DNA of 33,503 nt from Bradyrhizobium valentinum. Its GTDB lineage: Bacteria > Pseudomonadota > Alphaproteobacteria > Rhizobiales > Xanthobacteraceae. The translations under genes and the position numbers were made by a program. Below the pieces are notes generated by a model. The model saw nothing but the letters and a program-made list of their open reading frames with translations. It did not search any database and was not told where the DNA came from. This document shows positions 1-9,076 of the stretch, piece by piece (the stretch's first letter is position 1; the number at the start of each line of letters is the position of its first letter). The stretch lies in NCBI RefSeq assembly GCF_001440405.1, contig NZ_LLXX01000122.1, positions 46,096 through 79,598 of the forward strand. The letters are read 5' to 3'.

Positions 1-634
1 GCGAGACCAGGAGATTCAGGCACGCGATCGCCGCAGCGCCGGCGCCCGAACAGACGATCTTCACATCGGGCAGCTTCTTGCCGTTCAGCAACAGCGCATT
101 GACGATGGCGGCTCCAACGATGATGGCGGTGCCATGCTGGTCGTCGTGGAACACCGGGATCTTCATGCGCTCCTTGAGCTGCGCCTCGATCTCAAAACAC
201 TCCGGTCCCTTGATATCCTCGAGATTGATGCCGCCGAAGGTCGGCTCCAGCGCCGCCACCGTCTCGACTACGCGCTCGATGGTGTCGGCGGCGATTTCGA
301 TGTCGAAGACGTCGATCCCTGCGAATTTTTTGAACAGGACCGCCTTGCCCTCCATGACGGGCTTGGACGCCAGCGGGCCGATGTTGCCGAGGCCGAGCAC
401 GGCGCTGCCGTTACTGACCACGGCGACCAAATTGCCACGCGCCGTCAGCGAGGCGGCCTCAGCGGGGTCTTTGGCGATTTCGGTGCAGGCGGCGGCAACG
501 CCGGGCGAATAAGCGAGCGCAAGGTCGCGCTGGTTGACGAGCGGCTTGATCGCCTGGATTTCGAGCTTACCGGGTCGTGGCAGCCGGTGATAAGCCAGCG
601 CCGCCAAAAGGAGATCTTCAGAATGGGATGACAT
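1..634 (-). CDS. NAD(P)-dependent malic enzyme, N-terminal part (3' end outside window)
   Basis: The leftward frame is open from an ATG at 634 to the window edge, giving about 211 residues with no stop. The translation starts [20 protein letters not shown] and contains the malic-enzyme blocks [70 protein letters not shown] and a following GAGAAAIAC nucleotide-binding stretch. These define the malic N-terminal domain and the start of the NAD-binding domain. The enzyme decarboxylates malate to pyruvate. In rhizobia a malic enzyme feeds bacteroid metabolism from plant dicarboxylates, which would fit beside nif genes, but that link is inferred. Many proteobacterial versions carry a C-terminal phosphotransacetylase-like domain; whether this one does lies outside the window. 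It is transcribed away from nifD. Confidence 0.93.
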   Translation of the reverse strand, partial: MSSHSEDLLLAALAYHRLPRPGKLEIQAIKPLVNQRDLALAYSPGVAAACTEIAKDPAEAASLTARGNLVAVVSNGSAVLGLGNIGPLASKPVMEGKAVLFKKFAGIDVFDIEIAADTIERVVETVAALEPTFGGINLEDIKGPECFEIEAQLKERMKIPVFHDDQHGTAIIVGAAIVNALLLNGKKLPDVKIVCSGAGAAAIACLNLLVS

Positions 635-782
635 GCTACTCTCGCGTTTCCCTGACCCGAAGCTTCTAATTCTGTGCTAGTCTAACCGAGGTCAGTTGTC
701 CGGTAGATGGAGCCGGATGTGAAGCACGCCGGGCAACCTGGATGCAACATCGGATCGCACCCCATCAACAGCCCCTAGTGCG

Positions 783-1133
783 TTAAGGCGCATCAGCTAG
801 GGCGGCCTGGGCGTCGACGCGCATGAAGACCATAGAGCGGAAATCGTACGAGCGCTGTGGCTTGAGGTGCTCAAGGCACTCGAGCAACGCCTGCGGATCG
901 GCCGCGACGATCTCTCTGGCTGGTCGGCCCAATAGCATTGGGATCAGGATGGCGACGAGGCCAGGCGCAATGTGCGCACGACCGTCGCCAACGAGGTGAG
1001 CAGCGGTCGGGCTTCGCAACAATGGTGAACCAGACTGGCTGACGCAGCCTTGCAGCTGGGGCGCCTCGTCACGTGCGATTTCCGGCAGCGGGCCCGCCAA
1101 GTATCGCAATGTTCTCGCGGCCTTGTGGGGCAA
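783..1133 (-). pseudogene. SufE-like sulfur acceptor, N-terminally truncated
   Basis: The 116-residue leftward frame resembles the SufE/CsdE family, which accepts persulfide sulfur from a SufS/NifS-type cysteine desulfurase. Visible blocks are [14 protein letters not shown], then LQGCVSQS, which matches the family's GC-x-SQ segment with the acceptor cysteine, then PGLVAILIPMLLGRPAREIV and LKPQRSYDFRSMVFM, matching the family's LSPxRxNG C-terminal helix. The first ATG-like start is only a TTG at 1133, and a stop lies just upstream at 1146-1148, so roughly 15-20 N-terminal residues of a usual SufE are missing. The tryptophan that normally follows the Cys motif is also absent. Both points suggest a decaying copy, although a short functional protein from the TTG start cannot be excluded. 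It diverges from nifD and overlaps no other recognised gene. Confidence 0.5.
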
Positions 1134-1211
1134 TGCGGTGCAATATTACGCGCGCCCGCCCTTGTTTTATTTCGAACAGGATCAAACGAGCACGTCTGTC
1201 GACACGCTCCA

Positions 1212-1227
1212 TGTCGGGTTTGCAACA
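1212..1227 (+). promoter_or_regulatory. NifA upstream activator sequence for nifD
   Basis: TGT-N10-ACA, read as TGTCGGGTTTGCAACA, is a perfect match to the NifA binding consensus. It lies 71 bases upstream of the -24/-12 promoter at 1299, a usual distance for enhancer-type activation through DNA looping. Confidence 0.8.
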
Positions 1228-1298
1228 ACGGTCCGGTTACCCGCGCGAACGTGGCTATCTACTTTCAACTGCGCTGATTTTTGCGCTTACGCCGCGGC

Positions 1299-1314
1299 TG
1301 GCACGGTCGTTGCA
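1299..1314 (+). promoter_or_regulatory. Sigma-54 (-24/-12) promoter of the nifDKENX operon
   Basis: TGGCACGGTCGTTGCA matches the RpoN consensus TGGCACG-N4-TTGCA exactly, with the invariant GG and GC 10 bases apart. The expected start of transcription is about 12 bases downstream, near 1325, leaving a leader of roughly 45 bases before the nifD ATG at 1369. Confidence 0.92.
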
Positions 1315-1368
1315 AAACTCTTGGCCGAGAGCCGCCGTAGCAACAGGAAACCTTTGAAGGATATCAGC

Positions 1369-2871
1369 ATGAGTCTAGCCCCGACCCAGAGCGTCGCAGA
1401 AATCAAAGCCCGCAACAAAGAGCTGATTCAGGAGGTGCTGAAGGTCTATCCGGAGAAGACCGCAAAACGGCGCGCCAAGCACCTCAATGTTCACGAGGTC
1501 GGCAAGTCGGACTGCGGAGTCAAGTCCAACCTCAAATCCATCCCCGGCGTGATGACGATCCGCGGCTGCGCCTACGCAGGCTCCAAAGGTGTGGTCTGGG
1601 GACCGATCAAGGACATGATCCATATCAGCCATGGTCCGGTCGGCTGTGGACAGTACTCGTGGGGCTCGCGGCGTAACTATTACGTCGGCACGACAGGCAT
1701 CGATAGTTTCGTGACCTTGCAGTTCACATCCGACTTCCAGGAAAAGGATATCGTGTTCGGCGGCGACAAGAAGCTCGTCAAAGTCATTGACGAGATCCAG
1801 GAGCTGTTCCCGCTCAACAACGGCATCACCATCCAATCGGAATGCCCGATCGGCCTGATCGGCGACGACATCGAGGCGGTCTCCAGGGCGAAGTCGAAGG
1901 AATATGGGGGCAAGACCATCGTGCCGGTCCGCTGCGAGGGTTTCCGCGGCGTGTCACAATCGCTCGGTCACCATATTGCCAACGACGCGGTGCGCGATTG
2001 GGTGTTCGACAAGGTCACGCCCGAGAGCAAGCCGACGTTCGAGCCGACGCCCTATGATGTCGCGATCATCGGCGACTACAATATCGGCGGCGACGCGTGG
2101 TCATCCCGAATCCTGCTGGAGGAAATGGGCCTGCGCGTTATCGCGCAGTGGTCCGGCGACGGTTCCCTGGCCGAGCTCGAGGCAACGCCAAAGGCGAAGC
2201 TTAACGTGCTGCATTGCTACCGCTCGATGAACTACATCTCGCGGCACATGGAGGAGAAGTTTGGCATTCCCTGGTGCGAATACAACTTCTTCGGGCCCTC
2301 TAAGATCGTGGAGTCGCTGCGCAAGATCGCCGGCTATTTCGACGACAAGATCAAGGAGGGTGCCGAGCGGGTGATTGCAAAATATCAGCCGCTGGTGGAC
2401 GCGGTGATCGCTAAGTATCGCCCGCGCCTGGAAGGCAAGAGCGTGATGCTGTTCGTTGGCGGACTGCGTCCGCGCCACGTGATCGGCGCCTATGAAGATC
2501 TCGGCATGGAGGTCGTCGGCACCGGCTACGAGTTCGGCCACAATGATGACTACCAACGCACCGCCCAGCACTATGTCAAGGATGGCACGTTGATCTACGA
2601 CGACGTTACCGGCTACGAGTTCGAACGCTTCGTCGAGAAGGTCCAGCCTGACCTGGTCGGCTCGGGCATCAAGGAAAAATATGTCTTCCAGAAGATGGGC
2701 GTGCCGTTCCGCCAAATGCATTCCTGGGACTATTCGGGTCCGTATCATGGCTATGATGGATTTGCGATCTTCGCGCGCGACATGGACATGGCCATCAACT
2801 CACCGATCTGGAAGAAGACCAAGGCGCCGTGGAAGGACGTCCCGAAGCCGAAGCTGTTGGCTGCCGAATAA
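1369..2871 (+). CDS. nifD: Nitrogenase MoFe protein alpha chain
   Basis: This 500-residue protein is the alpha subunit of nitrogenase component 1, which reduces N2 at the FeMo-cofactor. The P-cluster cysteines are visible as Cys67 (TIRGCAYAG), Cys93 ([11 protein letters not shown]) and Cys159 ([12 protein letters not shown]). The FeMo-cofactor ligands are Cys283 ([10 protein letters not shown]) and His451 ([14 protein letters not shown]). The start at 1369 is preferred over upstream in-frame codons because it follows the sigma-54 promoter, has an AAGG ribosome site at 1357-1360, and gives the usual N-terminus MSLAPTQSV. Length is normal for Bradyrhizobium-type NifD. It heads the operon and is followed by nifK after 70 bases. 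nifH does not precede it, as in Bradyrhizobium, where nifH is transcribed separately. Confidence 0.98.
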   Translation: MSLAPTQSVAEIKARNKELIQEVLKVYPEKTAKRRAKHLNVHEVGKSDCGVKSNLKSIPGVMTIRGCAYAGSKGVVWGPIKDMIHISHGPVGCGQYSWGSRRNYYVGTTGIDSFVTLQFTSDFQEKDIVFGGDKKLVKVIDEIQELFPLNNGITIQSECPIGLIGDDIEAVSRAKSKEYGGKTIVPVRCEGFRGVSQSLGHHIANDAVRDWVFDKVTPESKPTFEPTPYDVAIIGDYNIGGDAWSSRILLEEMGLRVIAQWSGDGSLAELEATPKAKLNVLHCYRSMNYISRHMEEKFGIPWCEYNFFGPSKIVESLRKIAGYFDDKIKEGAERVIAKYQPLVDAVIAKYRPRLEGKSVMLFVGGLRPRHVIGAYEDLGMEVVGTGYEFGHNDDYQRTAQHYVKDGTLIYDDVTGYEFERFVEKVQPDLVGSGIKEKYVFQKMGVPFRQMHSWDYSGPYHGYDGFAIFARDMDMAINSPIWKKTKAPWKDVPKPKLLAAE

Positions 2872-2941
2872 CTCGAGTGGCCCGCCTCTCTGCTGAGAGC
2901 CGGAGCCGACATTAATCACGATTTTCGAAGGGATCCTACCA

Positions 2942-4501
2942 ATGGCGCAGAGTGCAGAACACGTGCTCGATCATTTCGAGCTATTCCGCGGTCCGGAATA
3001 CCAGCAGATGCTGGCCAACAAGAAGAAGATGTTCGAGAATCCCCGCGATGCCGCGGAGGTCGAACGCATTAGGGAATGGGCGAAGACGCCCGAATATCGC
3101 GAAAAGAATTTTGCGCGGGAAGCGCTGACGGTAAACCCAGCCAAGGCCTGCCAGCCGCTGGGCGCGGTGTTCGCCTCGGTTGGCTTCGAGGCCACGCTGC
3201 CCTTCGTGCACGGCTCCCAAGGCTGCGTGGCCTATTACCGCAGCCATCTGTCGCGGCACTTCAAGGAGCCAAGCTCCTGCGTCTCCTCGTCGATGACGGA
3301 GGACGCGGCGGTATTCGGCGGGCTGAACAACATGATCGATGGGCTCGCCAACAGCTATAATATGTATAAGCCCAAGATGATCGCGGTCTCCACCACCTGT
3401 ATGGCGGAGGTGATCGGAGACGACCTCAACGCCTTTATCAAAACGTCCAAGGAAAAAGGCTCGGTGCCAGCTGATTTCGATGTGCCGTTTGCGCACACGC
3501 CAGCCTTCGTGGGCAGCCACGTCACCGGGTACGACAATGCGCTCAAGGGCATCCTCGAGCATTTCTGGGACGGCAAGGCGGGGACAGCCGCGAAACTCGA
3601 GCGCGCGCCCAACAAGAAGATCAACCTCATCGGCGGCTTTGACGGCTACACCGTCGGCAACATCCGCGAGATCAAGCGCATCTTCGAATTGATGGGCATC
3701 CAGTACACCATTCTTGCCGATAATTCCGATGTGTTCGATACACCGACCGACGGCGAGTTCCGGATGTATGACGGCGGCACGACTCTGGAAGACGCCGCGA
3801 ACGCGGTTCACGCTAAGGCAACGATCTCGATGCAGCAGTGGTGCACGGAAAAGACGCTGCCGTTCATCGCCGCCCATGGCCAGGAGGTGGTGGCGTTCAA
3901 TTATCCGGTGGGCGTGTCCGCAACGGATGAGTTTCTCATGGCGCTGTCGCGCATCAGTGGCAAGGACATTCCGGAGGGACTGGCACGAGAACGCGGCCGC
4001 TTGGTCGACGCGATGGCCGACTCCAGCGCGCATATCCACGGCAAGAAGTTCGCGATCTATGGCGATCCAGACCTCTGCTATGGGTTGGCTGCCTTCCTGC
4101 TCGAGCTTGGCGCCGAGCCGATCCATGTGCTGTCCACGAACGGCAACAAGGCCTGGGAGAAGAAAATGCAGGCGTTGTTTGGGAGCTCGCCGTTTGGGCA
4201 GAACTGCCATGCCTATCCGGCGCGAGACCTCTGGCATATGCGCTCGCTCTTGTTCACCGAGCCTGTCGACTTCCTGATTGGTAACACCTATGGCAAGTAT
4301 CTGGAGCGCGACACGGGTACGCCGCTGATCCGGATCGGTTTCCCAATCTTCGATCGGCATCACCATCACCGCTCTCCGGTGTGGGGCTATCAGGGGGGCA
4401 TGAACGTGCTGGTGAAGATTCTCGACAAGATCTTCGACGAGATCGACAAGAAGACCAACATTGCCGGCAAGACCGACTATAGCTTCGACATCATTCGTTG
4501 A
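2942..4501 (+). CDS. nifK: Nitrogenase MoFe protein beta chain
   Basis: This 519-residue protein pairs with NifD to form the alpha2beta2 MoFe protein and shares the P-cluster. The beta-side cysteines are Cys70 ([11 protein letters not shown]), Cys95 ([11 protein letters not shown]) and Cys153 ([12 protein letters not shown]), numbered the same as in the Azotobacter protein. The N-terminal extension typical of NifK and the C-terminal block [15 protein letters not shown] are present. A ribosome site, GAAGGGA at 2927-2933, precedes the ATG. The nifD-nifK gap of 70 bases contains only a short 5-bp hairpin (2886-2899). No defect is visible. Confidence 0.98.
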   Translation: MAQSAEHVLDHFELFRGPEYQQMLANKKKMFENPRDAAEVERIREWAKTPEYREKNFAREALTVNPAKACQPLGAVFASVGFEATLPFVHGSQGCVAYYRSHLSRHFKEPSSCVSSSMTEDAAVFGGLNNMIDGLANSYNMYKPKMIAVSTTCMAEVIGDDLNAFIKTSKEKGSVPADFDVPFAHTPAFVGSHVTGYDNALKGILEHFWDGKAGTAAKLERAPNKKINLIGGFDGYTVGNIREIKRIFELMGIQYTILADNSDVFDTPTDGEFRMYDGGTTLEDAANAVHAKATISMQQWCTEKTLPFIAAHGQEVVAFNYPVGVSATDEFLMALSRISGKDIPEGLARERGRLVDAMADSSAHIHGKKFAIYGDPDLCYGLAAFLLELGAEPIHVLSTNGNKAWEKKMQALFGSSPFGQNCHAYPARDLWHMRSLLFTEPVDFLIGNTYGKYLERDTGTPLIRIGFPIFDRHHHHRSPVWGYQGGMNVLVKILDKIFDEIDKKTNIAGKTDYSFDIIR

Positions 4502-4516
4502 TGACGAACGGCGCGC

Positions 4517-4544
4517 GCCATCGCCGGCAAACGTCGGCGATGGC
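4517..4544 (+). other. Perfect 10-bp hairpin between nifK and nifE
   Basis: GCCATCGCCG (4517-4526) and CGGCGATGGC (4535-4544) are exact inverted copies around an 8-base loop, starting 15 bases after the nifK stop. There is no T-tract, so it is not a classic Rho-independent terminator. A transcript hairpin here could protect the nifDK mRNA 3' end or lower nifEN expression relative to nifDK; that function is inferred. Confidence 0.7.
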
Positions 4545-4599
4545 CTAAGCGCACGATGGACTGATCTTCGCGAACAAGCTCGGTTGAGAGGAGAGACGG

Positions 4600-6264
4600 A
4601 TGAGTGCGCTATCGGCCACGATCCAGGAGATGTTCAACGAGCCGGGCTGCGCCAAGAACGCCAACAAGTCGGATGCCGAGCGCAAGAAGGGCTGCACCAA
4701 GCAGCTGCAGCCGGGCGGCGCCGCAGGCGGCTGCGCCTTCGACGGCGCCAAAATTGCGCTGCAGCCTTTTACCGACGTCGCCCATCTGGTGCACGGTCCG
4801 ATCGCCTGCGAGGGTAATTCCTGGGACAACCGCGGTGCGGCTTCGTCTGGCGCCAGCATCTGGCGGACCGGCTTCACCACTGACATGAACGAAACCGATA
4901 TAGTATTTGGGGGCGAGAAGCGTCTCTACAAGGCAATCAAAGAGATCATCAACAAGTACAACCCGTCGGCCATCTTCGTCTATCAGACCTGCGTTCCCGC
5001 CATGATCGGCGACGACATCAATGCGGTTTGCAAGGCGGCTTCGCAAAAGCTCGGCAAGCCGGTCATTCCCGTAAATTCGCCGGGCTTCGTCGGCCCCAAG
5101 AACCTAGGCAACAAGCTCGCCGGCGAGGCCTTGCTCGAGCACGTCATCGGCACGCAAGAGCCGGACTACACCACGCCCTACGACATCAACCTGATTGGCG
5201 AATACAACCTCTCCGGCGAGCTTTGGCAGGTCAAGCCGCTGCTTGACGAGCTCGGTATCCGCATCCTCTCCTGCATCTCGGGGGACGGCAAATATCGCGA
5301 AGTCGCCTCTTCGCACCGGGCGCGCGTTGCCATGATGGTATGTTCGAAGGCGATGATCAATGTCGCGCGCAAGATGGAGGAGCGTTACGGCATCCCGTTT
5401 TTCGAAGGGTCGTTCTATGGCATCCAGGATTCTAGCGATTCGCTGCGCGAAATCGCCCGGCTGTTAGTCGAGCGCGGCGCGCCTTCCGAACTGATCGAGC
5501 GCACCGAGGCGGTGATCGCACGCGAGGAGGCGCGCGCCTTGGCCGCGATCGAACGGTACAAGCCGCGGTTTGCGGGTAAGAGGGCACTTCTGATCACCGG
5601 CGGCGTCAAGTCCTGGTCCGTGGTGGCGGCGCTGCAGGAGGCAGGGCTCGAGCTGGTCGGCACCAGCGTCAAAAAATCCACCAAACAGGACAAGGAGCGC
5701 ATCAAGGAGCTGATGGGGCAGGATGCCCACATGATCGAGGACATGACGCCGCGCGAGATATACAAAATGCTTAAGGACGCGAAAGCGGATATCATGCTCT
5801 CGGGTGGCAAATCGCAGTTCGTTGCGCTGAAAGCGGCGATGCCCTGGCTCGACATCAACCAGGAGCGCTGCCACGCTTATATGGGCTACATCGGTATGGT
5901 GAAGCTGGTCGAGGAGATCGACAAAGCGCTGTTCAACCCGATCTGGGAGCAGCTGCGTCGACCAGTGCCGTGGGAGGAGGTGGCCAAGAATCGGCAGACC
6001 AAGGGGATGGCGCGGATGGACGCGCAGGCCGCCGAGGTTGCCGCCGATCCGGAGACGAGCCGGCGCGCGAAAAAGGTCTGCTTCTGCAAGGAAGTCGATC
6101 TCGGAACCATCGAGGACGCAATCCGCTCGCACGGCCTGACCAGCGTCGAGGCAGTCAGACAGCACACCAACGCGTTCGGTGGCTGCTGTAAGAGGCGTAT
6201 CGAGGACATCCTGGCCACCATGCCAGTGTCCTCGCCGCCTGCCATGCTGCAAGCCGCGGAATAG
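4600..6264 (+). CDS. nifE: FeMo-cofactor scaffold protein NifE with C-terminal BFD-like domain
   Basis: NifE is the alpha-like subunit of the NifEN scaffold on which the FeMo-cofactor precursor matures. Residues 1-480 carry the NifD-like fold, with conserved cysteines at 45 (GGCAFDG), 70 (HGPIACEGNSW) and 131 (YQTCVPAMIGDD). The last 70 residues (about 490-545) form an extra region like a bacterioferritin-associated-ferredoxin [2Fe-2S] domain: Cys494 and Cys496 (VCFCKEVDLGTIEDAI), then FGGCCKRRIEDIL with Cys529 and Cys530. Usual BFD domains end in CGxC; here the two last cysteines are adjacent. At 554 residues it is longer than enteric NifE, as expected from this extension. GAGAGGAGAG at 4587-4596 is a strong ribosome site. 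nifN follows after 9 bases. Confidence 0.96.
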   Translation: MSALSATIQEMFNEPGCAKNANKSDAERKKGCTKQLQPGGAAGGCAFDGAKIALQPFTDVAHLVHGPIACEGNSWDNRGAASSGASIWRTGFTTDMNETDIVFGGEKRLYKAIKEIINKYNPSAIFVYQTCVPAMIGDDINAVCKAASQKLGKPVIPVNSPGFVGPKNLGNKLAGEALLEHVIGTQEPDYTTPYDINLIGEYNLSGELWQVKPLLDELGIRILSCISGDGKYREVASSHRARVAMMVCSKAMINVARKMEERYGIPFFEGSFYGIQDSSDSLREIARLLVERGAPSELIERTEAVIAREEARALAAIERYKPRFAGKRALLITGGVKSWSVVAALQEAGLELVGTSVKKSTKQDKERIKELMGQDAHMIEDMTPREIYKMLKDAKADIMLSGGKSQFVALKAAMPWLDINQERCHAYMGYIGMVKLVEEIDKALFNPIWEQLRRPVPWEEVAKNRQTKGMARMDAQAAEVAADPETSRRAKKVCFCKEVDLGTIEDAIRSHGLTSVEAVRQHTNAFGGCCKRRIEDILATMPVSSPPAMLQAAE

Positions 6265-6273
6265 GACGGCGTC

Positions 6274-7680
6274 ATGGCCATCGTCACCACGCCGAAGAAG
6301 GCCTGCGCGGTCAACCCGCTGAAGATGAGTCAGCCGATTGGCGGCGCATTCGCCTTCATGGGGCTGCGTGGGGCGATGCCGCTTCTGCACGGCTCGCAAG
6401 GGTGCACATCCTTCGGGCTCACGCTGTTCGTGCGGCATTTCAAGGAGGCGGTGCCGCTGCAGACGACTGCGATGAGCGAAGTGGCGACCGTACTCGGCGG
6501 TTATGAAAATGTCGAGAAGGCTATCCTCAACATATACAATCGTGCCAAGCCGGAGATCATCGGGATCTGCTCGACCGGAGTGACCGAAACCAATGGCGAT
6601 GACGTCGACGGCTACATCAAGCTGATCCGCGAGCAGCATCCGCAGCTTGCCAAATTTCCTCTTGTCTTTGTCTCCACGCCCGATTTCAAGGACGCCTTCC
6701 AGGACGGGTGGGGAAAGACAGTGGCATGCATGGTCGAGGTACTGGTGGAGGCGCCGGCGGTCGGGGCGGAGCGTGATCCCGCGCGGGTGAATGTCCTCCC
6801 CGGATGTCACCTGACGCCGGGTGACCTCGACGAACTTAGGACGATCCTGGAGGATTTCGGCCTGAAGCCATCCTTCCTGCCTGATCTCGCGGGATCGCTG
6901 GACGGGCATATCCCGGACGAGTTTACGCCAACGACCATTGGTGGCATCGGGGTTGACGAAGTCGCGGGCATGGGCCGGTCCAGCTGGACCATTGCCATCG
7001 GTGCGCAGATGCGGCGGGCGGCAGAAGCCATGCAGGCGAAGTCTGGGGTGCCGTTTCGCTTGTTCGAGCGGCTGTGCGGCCTCATCCCCAACGATGAATT
7101 CATCGCTTTCCTGAGCGACATCAGTGGCCGCCCTGTGCCAGCAAAATATCGGCGCCAGCGCGGCCAGCTCAGCGATGCGATGCTGGACGCGCATTTCCAT
7201 GTCGGCGGCCGCAAGCTCGCGATCGGTGCCGAGCCTGACCTCCTGTTCGACCTGTCCAGCATGCTTCACGAGATGGGCGCGCAGGTGACGGCGGCCGTGA
7301 CGACCACGCCGTCGCCGGTGCTGGAGCGGATCGGGACCAAGGAGGTGCTGATCGGCGATCTCGAGGATCTGGAAGAGCTTGCTAGGACGAGGAATTGCGA
7401 TCTGCTGATTACGCATTCGCATGGCCGCCAAGCGGCGGCGCGGCTGAAGATTCCGTTTTATCGCGCGGGATTTCCGATGTTCGATCGGATCGGCGCGGGA
7501 CACCAGCTATCCGTCGGCTATCGCGGCACGCGCGATGTGATCTTCAATATCGCCAATCTCGTGATCGCCGACCGAGAGGAAAATCATCAGCCGACGCCCG
7601 ATAGCTGGCGGACCTCAAGACGGCCCTTAAAGCCCGGCCGCCGTAGCTTCATCGACGCAACAGAGGGGTCGATTGCATGA
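6274..7680 (+). CDS. nifN: FeMo-cofactor scaffold protein NifN
   Basis: This 468-residue protein is the beta-like partner of NifE in the NifEN scaffold. It begins with ACAVNPLKMSQPIGGAFAFM and has HGSQGCTSFG with Cys44, equivalent to a beta-subunit cluster cysteine. TAMSEVATVLGGYENVEKAI and GICSTGVTETNGDD follow, with Ser/Thr where NifK has its third cysteine region. The start at 6274 lies 9 bases after the nifE stop with GGACGG just ahead. Its TGA overlaps the nifX ATG in an ATGA junction, so translation of the two is probably coupled. Confidence 0.97.
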   Translation: MAIVTTPKKACAVNPLKMSQPIGGAFAFMGLRGAMPLLHGSQGCTSFGLTLFVRHFKEAVPLQTTAMSEVATVLGGYENVEKAILNIYNRAKPEIIGICSTGVTETNGDDVDGYIKLIREQHPQLAKFPLVFVSTPDFKDAFQDGWGKTVACMVEVLVEAPAVGAERDPARVNVLPGCHLTPGDLDELRTILEDFGLKPSFLPDLAGSLDGHIPDEFTPTTIGGIGVDEVAGMGRSSWTIAIGAQMRRAAEAMQAKSGVPFRLFERLCGLIPNDEFIAFLSDISGRPVPAKYRRQRGQLSDAMLDAHFHVGGRKLAIGAEPDLLFDLSSMLHEMGAQVTAAVTTTPSPVLERIGTKEVLIGDLEDLEELARTRNCDLLITHSHGRQAAARLKIPFYRAGFPMFDRIGAGHQLSVGYRGTRDVIFNIANLVIADREENHQPTPDSWRTSRRPLKPGRRSFIDATEGSIA

Positions 7681-8072
7681 AGGTCGCATTCGCTACCCAA
7701 GACTTGAGGCGCGTCGATGCGCACTTTGGCTGGGCCAAGTACATCGCGATCTATGATGTTGGGCCGGGCGGGCACGTATTTCTGAAGGCGGTTCAGTTCT
7801 ACGGCGATCTCAAGGAAGACGGCAACGAGGACAAGCTCGCGCCCAAGATCGAGGCAATCAAGGATTGCGCCATTCTCTATGTCGCTGCCATCGGCGGCTC
7901 CGGTGCCGCGCGGGTAGTGGCGAACAATATACATCCCATCAAGGTGAACAAGCCCGAGAACATCCTGGTGCTGGTCGAGAAGCTTCAGCACGTGCTGAAG
8001 GGTACGCCGCCACCCTGGCTGCGCAAGGCACTGGCAAAGGACCAGGAGCGCACGCTCGATTTTGAAGAATGA
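7677..8072 (+). CDS. nifX: FeMo-cofactor carrier protein NifX
   Basis: The 131-residue protein belongs to the NifX/NifB-C-terminal/NafY family, which holds FeMo-cofactor precursor during transfer from NifB to NifEN. It starts [20 protein letters not shown] and contains the family blocks [20 protein letters not shown] and [20 protein letters not shown]. The ATG overlaps the nifN stop by four bases. Length is typical. The same fold appears again at the C-terminus of NifB in this window. Confidence 0.95.
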   Translation: MKVAFATQDLRRVDAHFGWAKYIAIYDVGPGGHVFLKAVQFYGDLKEDGNEDKLAPKIEAIKDCAILYVAAIGGSGAARVVANNIHPIKVNKPENILVLVEKLQHVLKGTPPPWLRKALAKDQERTLDFEE

Positions 8073-8079
8073 GGACGAC

Positions 8080-8550
8080 ATGACTGAAGCCGCGGATATC
8101 GTGCAAACCGATCGCGCGCTCGATGCGCCATTCGTGAGGGAACTGATCAAGATCTGGCGCGCCCAGGACGTCCATGGCGCCTGGGACGGCAAGAGCGATC
8201 TCGATCTCCTCGAACCCTATATTCTGGACAAGGAGAAACGGCGCGCGCTGCCGATCGTCGGCGATCCCGATCCGGATACGGTCTGGCGGCTGGAGCTGTT
8301 CTTCAATGCGGTCGCGCTCTCGATCGAGAAGACGACCGGTGTGATGATCCAGCCGATGCTGAAGATGCACCACGAAGGCTTTGGCCGCATGGTGCTGATC
8401 GGCGGCCGGCTGATCGTGGTGAACAAGCAGCTGCGCGATGTGCATCGCTTCGGCTTCGACAATCTCGCAAAGCTCGCCGCCGAGGGTGACAAATACGTCG
8501 AAGGCGGCATCGAGATGACCCGGAAATTTCCCGACGTGGCCAACTATTGA
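8080..8550 (+). CDS. NifX-associated nitrogen fixation protein (DUF269)
   Basis: The 156-residue protein matches the NifX-associated family (DUF269), found directly after nifX in most diazotrophs. Typical blocks are [35 protein letters not shown] and [20 protein letters not shown]. The ATG at 8080 is preferred to the upstream TTG at 8062 because GAGGACG precedes it at the right distance and the protein then starts [19 protein letters not shown]. The exact role is not established; its place in the operon points to FeMo-cofactor synthesis or transfer. Confidence 0.93.
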   Translation: MTEAADIVQTDRALDAPFVRELIKIWRAQDVHGAWDGKSDLDLLEPYILDKEKRRALPIVGDPDPDTVWRLELFFNAVALSIEKTTGVMIQPMLKMHHEGFGRMVLIGGRLIVVNKQLRDVHRFGFDNLAKLAAEGDKYVEGGIEMTRKFPDVANY

Positions 8551-8559
8551 GAGCAGCTC

Positions 8560-8760
8560 ATGAGCGACCTTGAAATGCTGAAAGCGGAAATAAGAAAGCT
8601 GTCGGTCAAGGCGACGAAGGCCAAGATGGATCTGCACGATTTGTCGGAGGAACTTCCCGTCAACTGGACCTCGATCATGGCGGTGGCGCAGAAGGCGCAT
8701 GATGCCTTTGCCGAACTCGAGCGCAAGCGCGAGGATCTCAAGGCGCTGGAAAAGGCCTAA
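8560..8760 (+). CDS. Small helical nif protein (DUF683/CCE_0567 family)
   Basis: This 66-residue protein is rich in Lys, Glu and Leu and is predicted to be nearly all helical. It has the DUF683 pattern: LKAEIRKLSVKATKAKMDLH, then LPVNWTSIMAVAQKAHDAF, then a charged tail. The family is regularly located between the DUF269 gene and the nif ferredoxin, as here. It begins 10 bases after the DUF269 stop. A role in metal or cofactor handling has been suggested for the family, but nothing in the sequence proves one. Confidence 0.9.
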   Translation: MSDLEMLKAEIRKLSVKATKAKMDLHDLSEELPVNWTSIMAVAQKAHDAFAELERKREDLKALEKA

Positions 8761-8776
8761 AAAGGGGTATCCGATC

Positions 8777-9076
8777 ATGTCATTTGCAACGCGCGACGGC
8801 CGCGACTGGACGCCGAACTACCTGATCTCAATTGATCCCAAGAAGTGCATCGGTTGTGGCCGCTGTTTCAAGGTCTGCGGTCGCGACGTCATGACGTTGA
8901 AGGGGATCAATGAGGAGGGCGATCTTGTCGATCTCGACGATGACGAAGACGGTGAGATCGAAAAGAAGATTATGGTGATGAATGACCGGGGCGCTTGTAT
9001 CGGCTGCGGCGCCTGCGCCCGGGTTTGTCCGACTAACTGCCAGACCCACCAGCCCGCCGCAGCGGAAGCCGCTTGA
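8777..9076 (+). CDS. fdxB: nif-specific 2[4Fe-4S] ferredoxin (ferredoxin III, FdxB type)
   Basis: The 99-residue protein has two four-cysteine motifs: Cys24, 27, 30 and 34 (CIGCGRCFKVC) and Cys74, 77, 80 and 84 (CIGCGACARVC). They are separated by the long acidic insert VDLDDDEDGE that marks the nif-specific ferredoxin III family. An extra Cys88 follows. The ATG at 8777 has AAAGGGG at 8760-8766 and gives the usual start MSFATRDGRDWTPNY; the longer upstream reading lies within the DUF683 gene. It is the last gene of the nifDKENX run. FdxB-type ferredoxins donate electrons for FeMo-cofactor assembly or nitrogenase. Confidence 0.95.
   Translation: MSFATRDGRDWTPNYLISIDPKKCIGCGRCFKVCGRDVMTLKGINEEGDLVDLDDDEDGEIEKKIMVMNDRGACIGCGACARVCPTNCQTHQPAAAEAA

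Noticed and set aside
134..631. Rightward open frames in the first 630 bases
   Set aside because: They are antisense to the malic enzyme gene, which has clear family motifs on the other strand.
1123..1368. N-terminal extension of NifD by 82 residues
   Set aside because: It would cross the NifA site and sigma-54 promoter and lacks family similarity; ATG 1369 gives the normal N-terminus.
2981..4369. 462-residue leftward frame opposite nifK
   Set aside because: It is a long antisense frame caused by high GC in third codon positions, with no recognisable motif.
5464..7503. 679-residue leftward frame opposite nifE and nifN
   Set aside because: Both rightward genes are certain; the His- and Arg-rich composition is typical of antisense reading of GC-rich genes.
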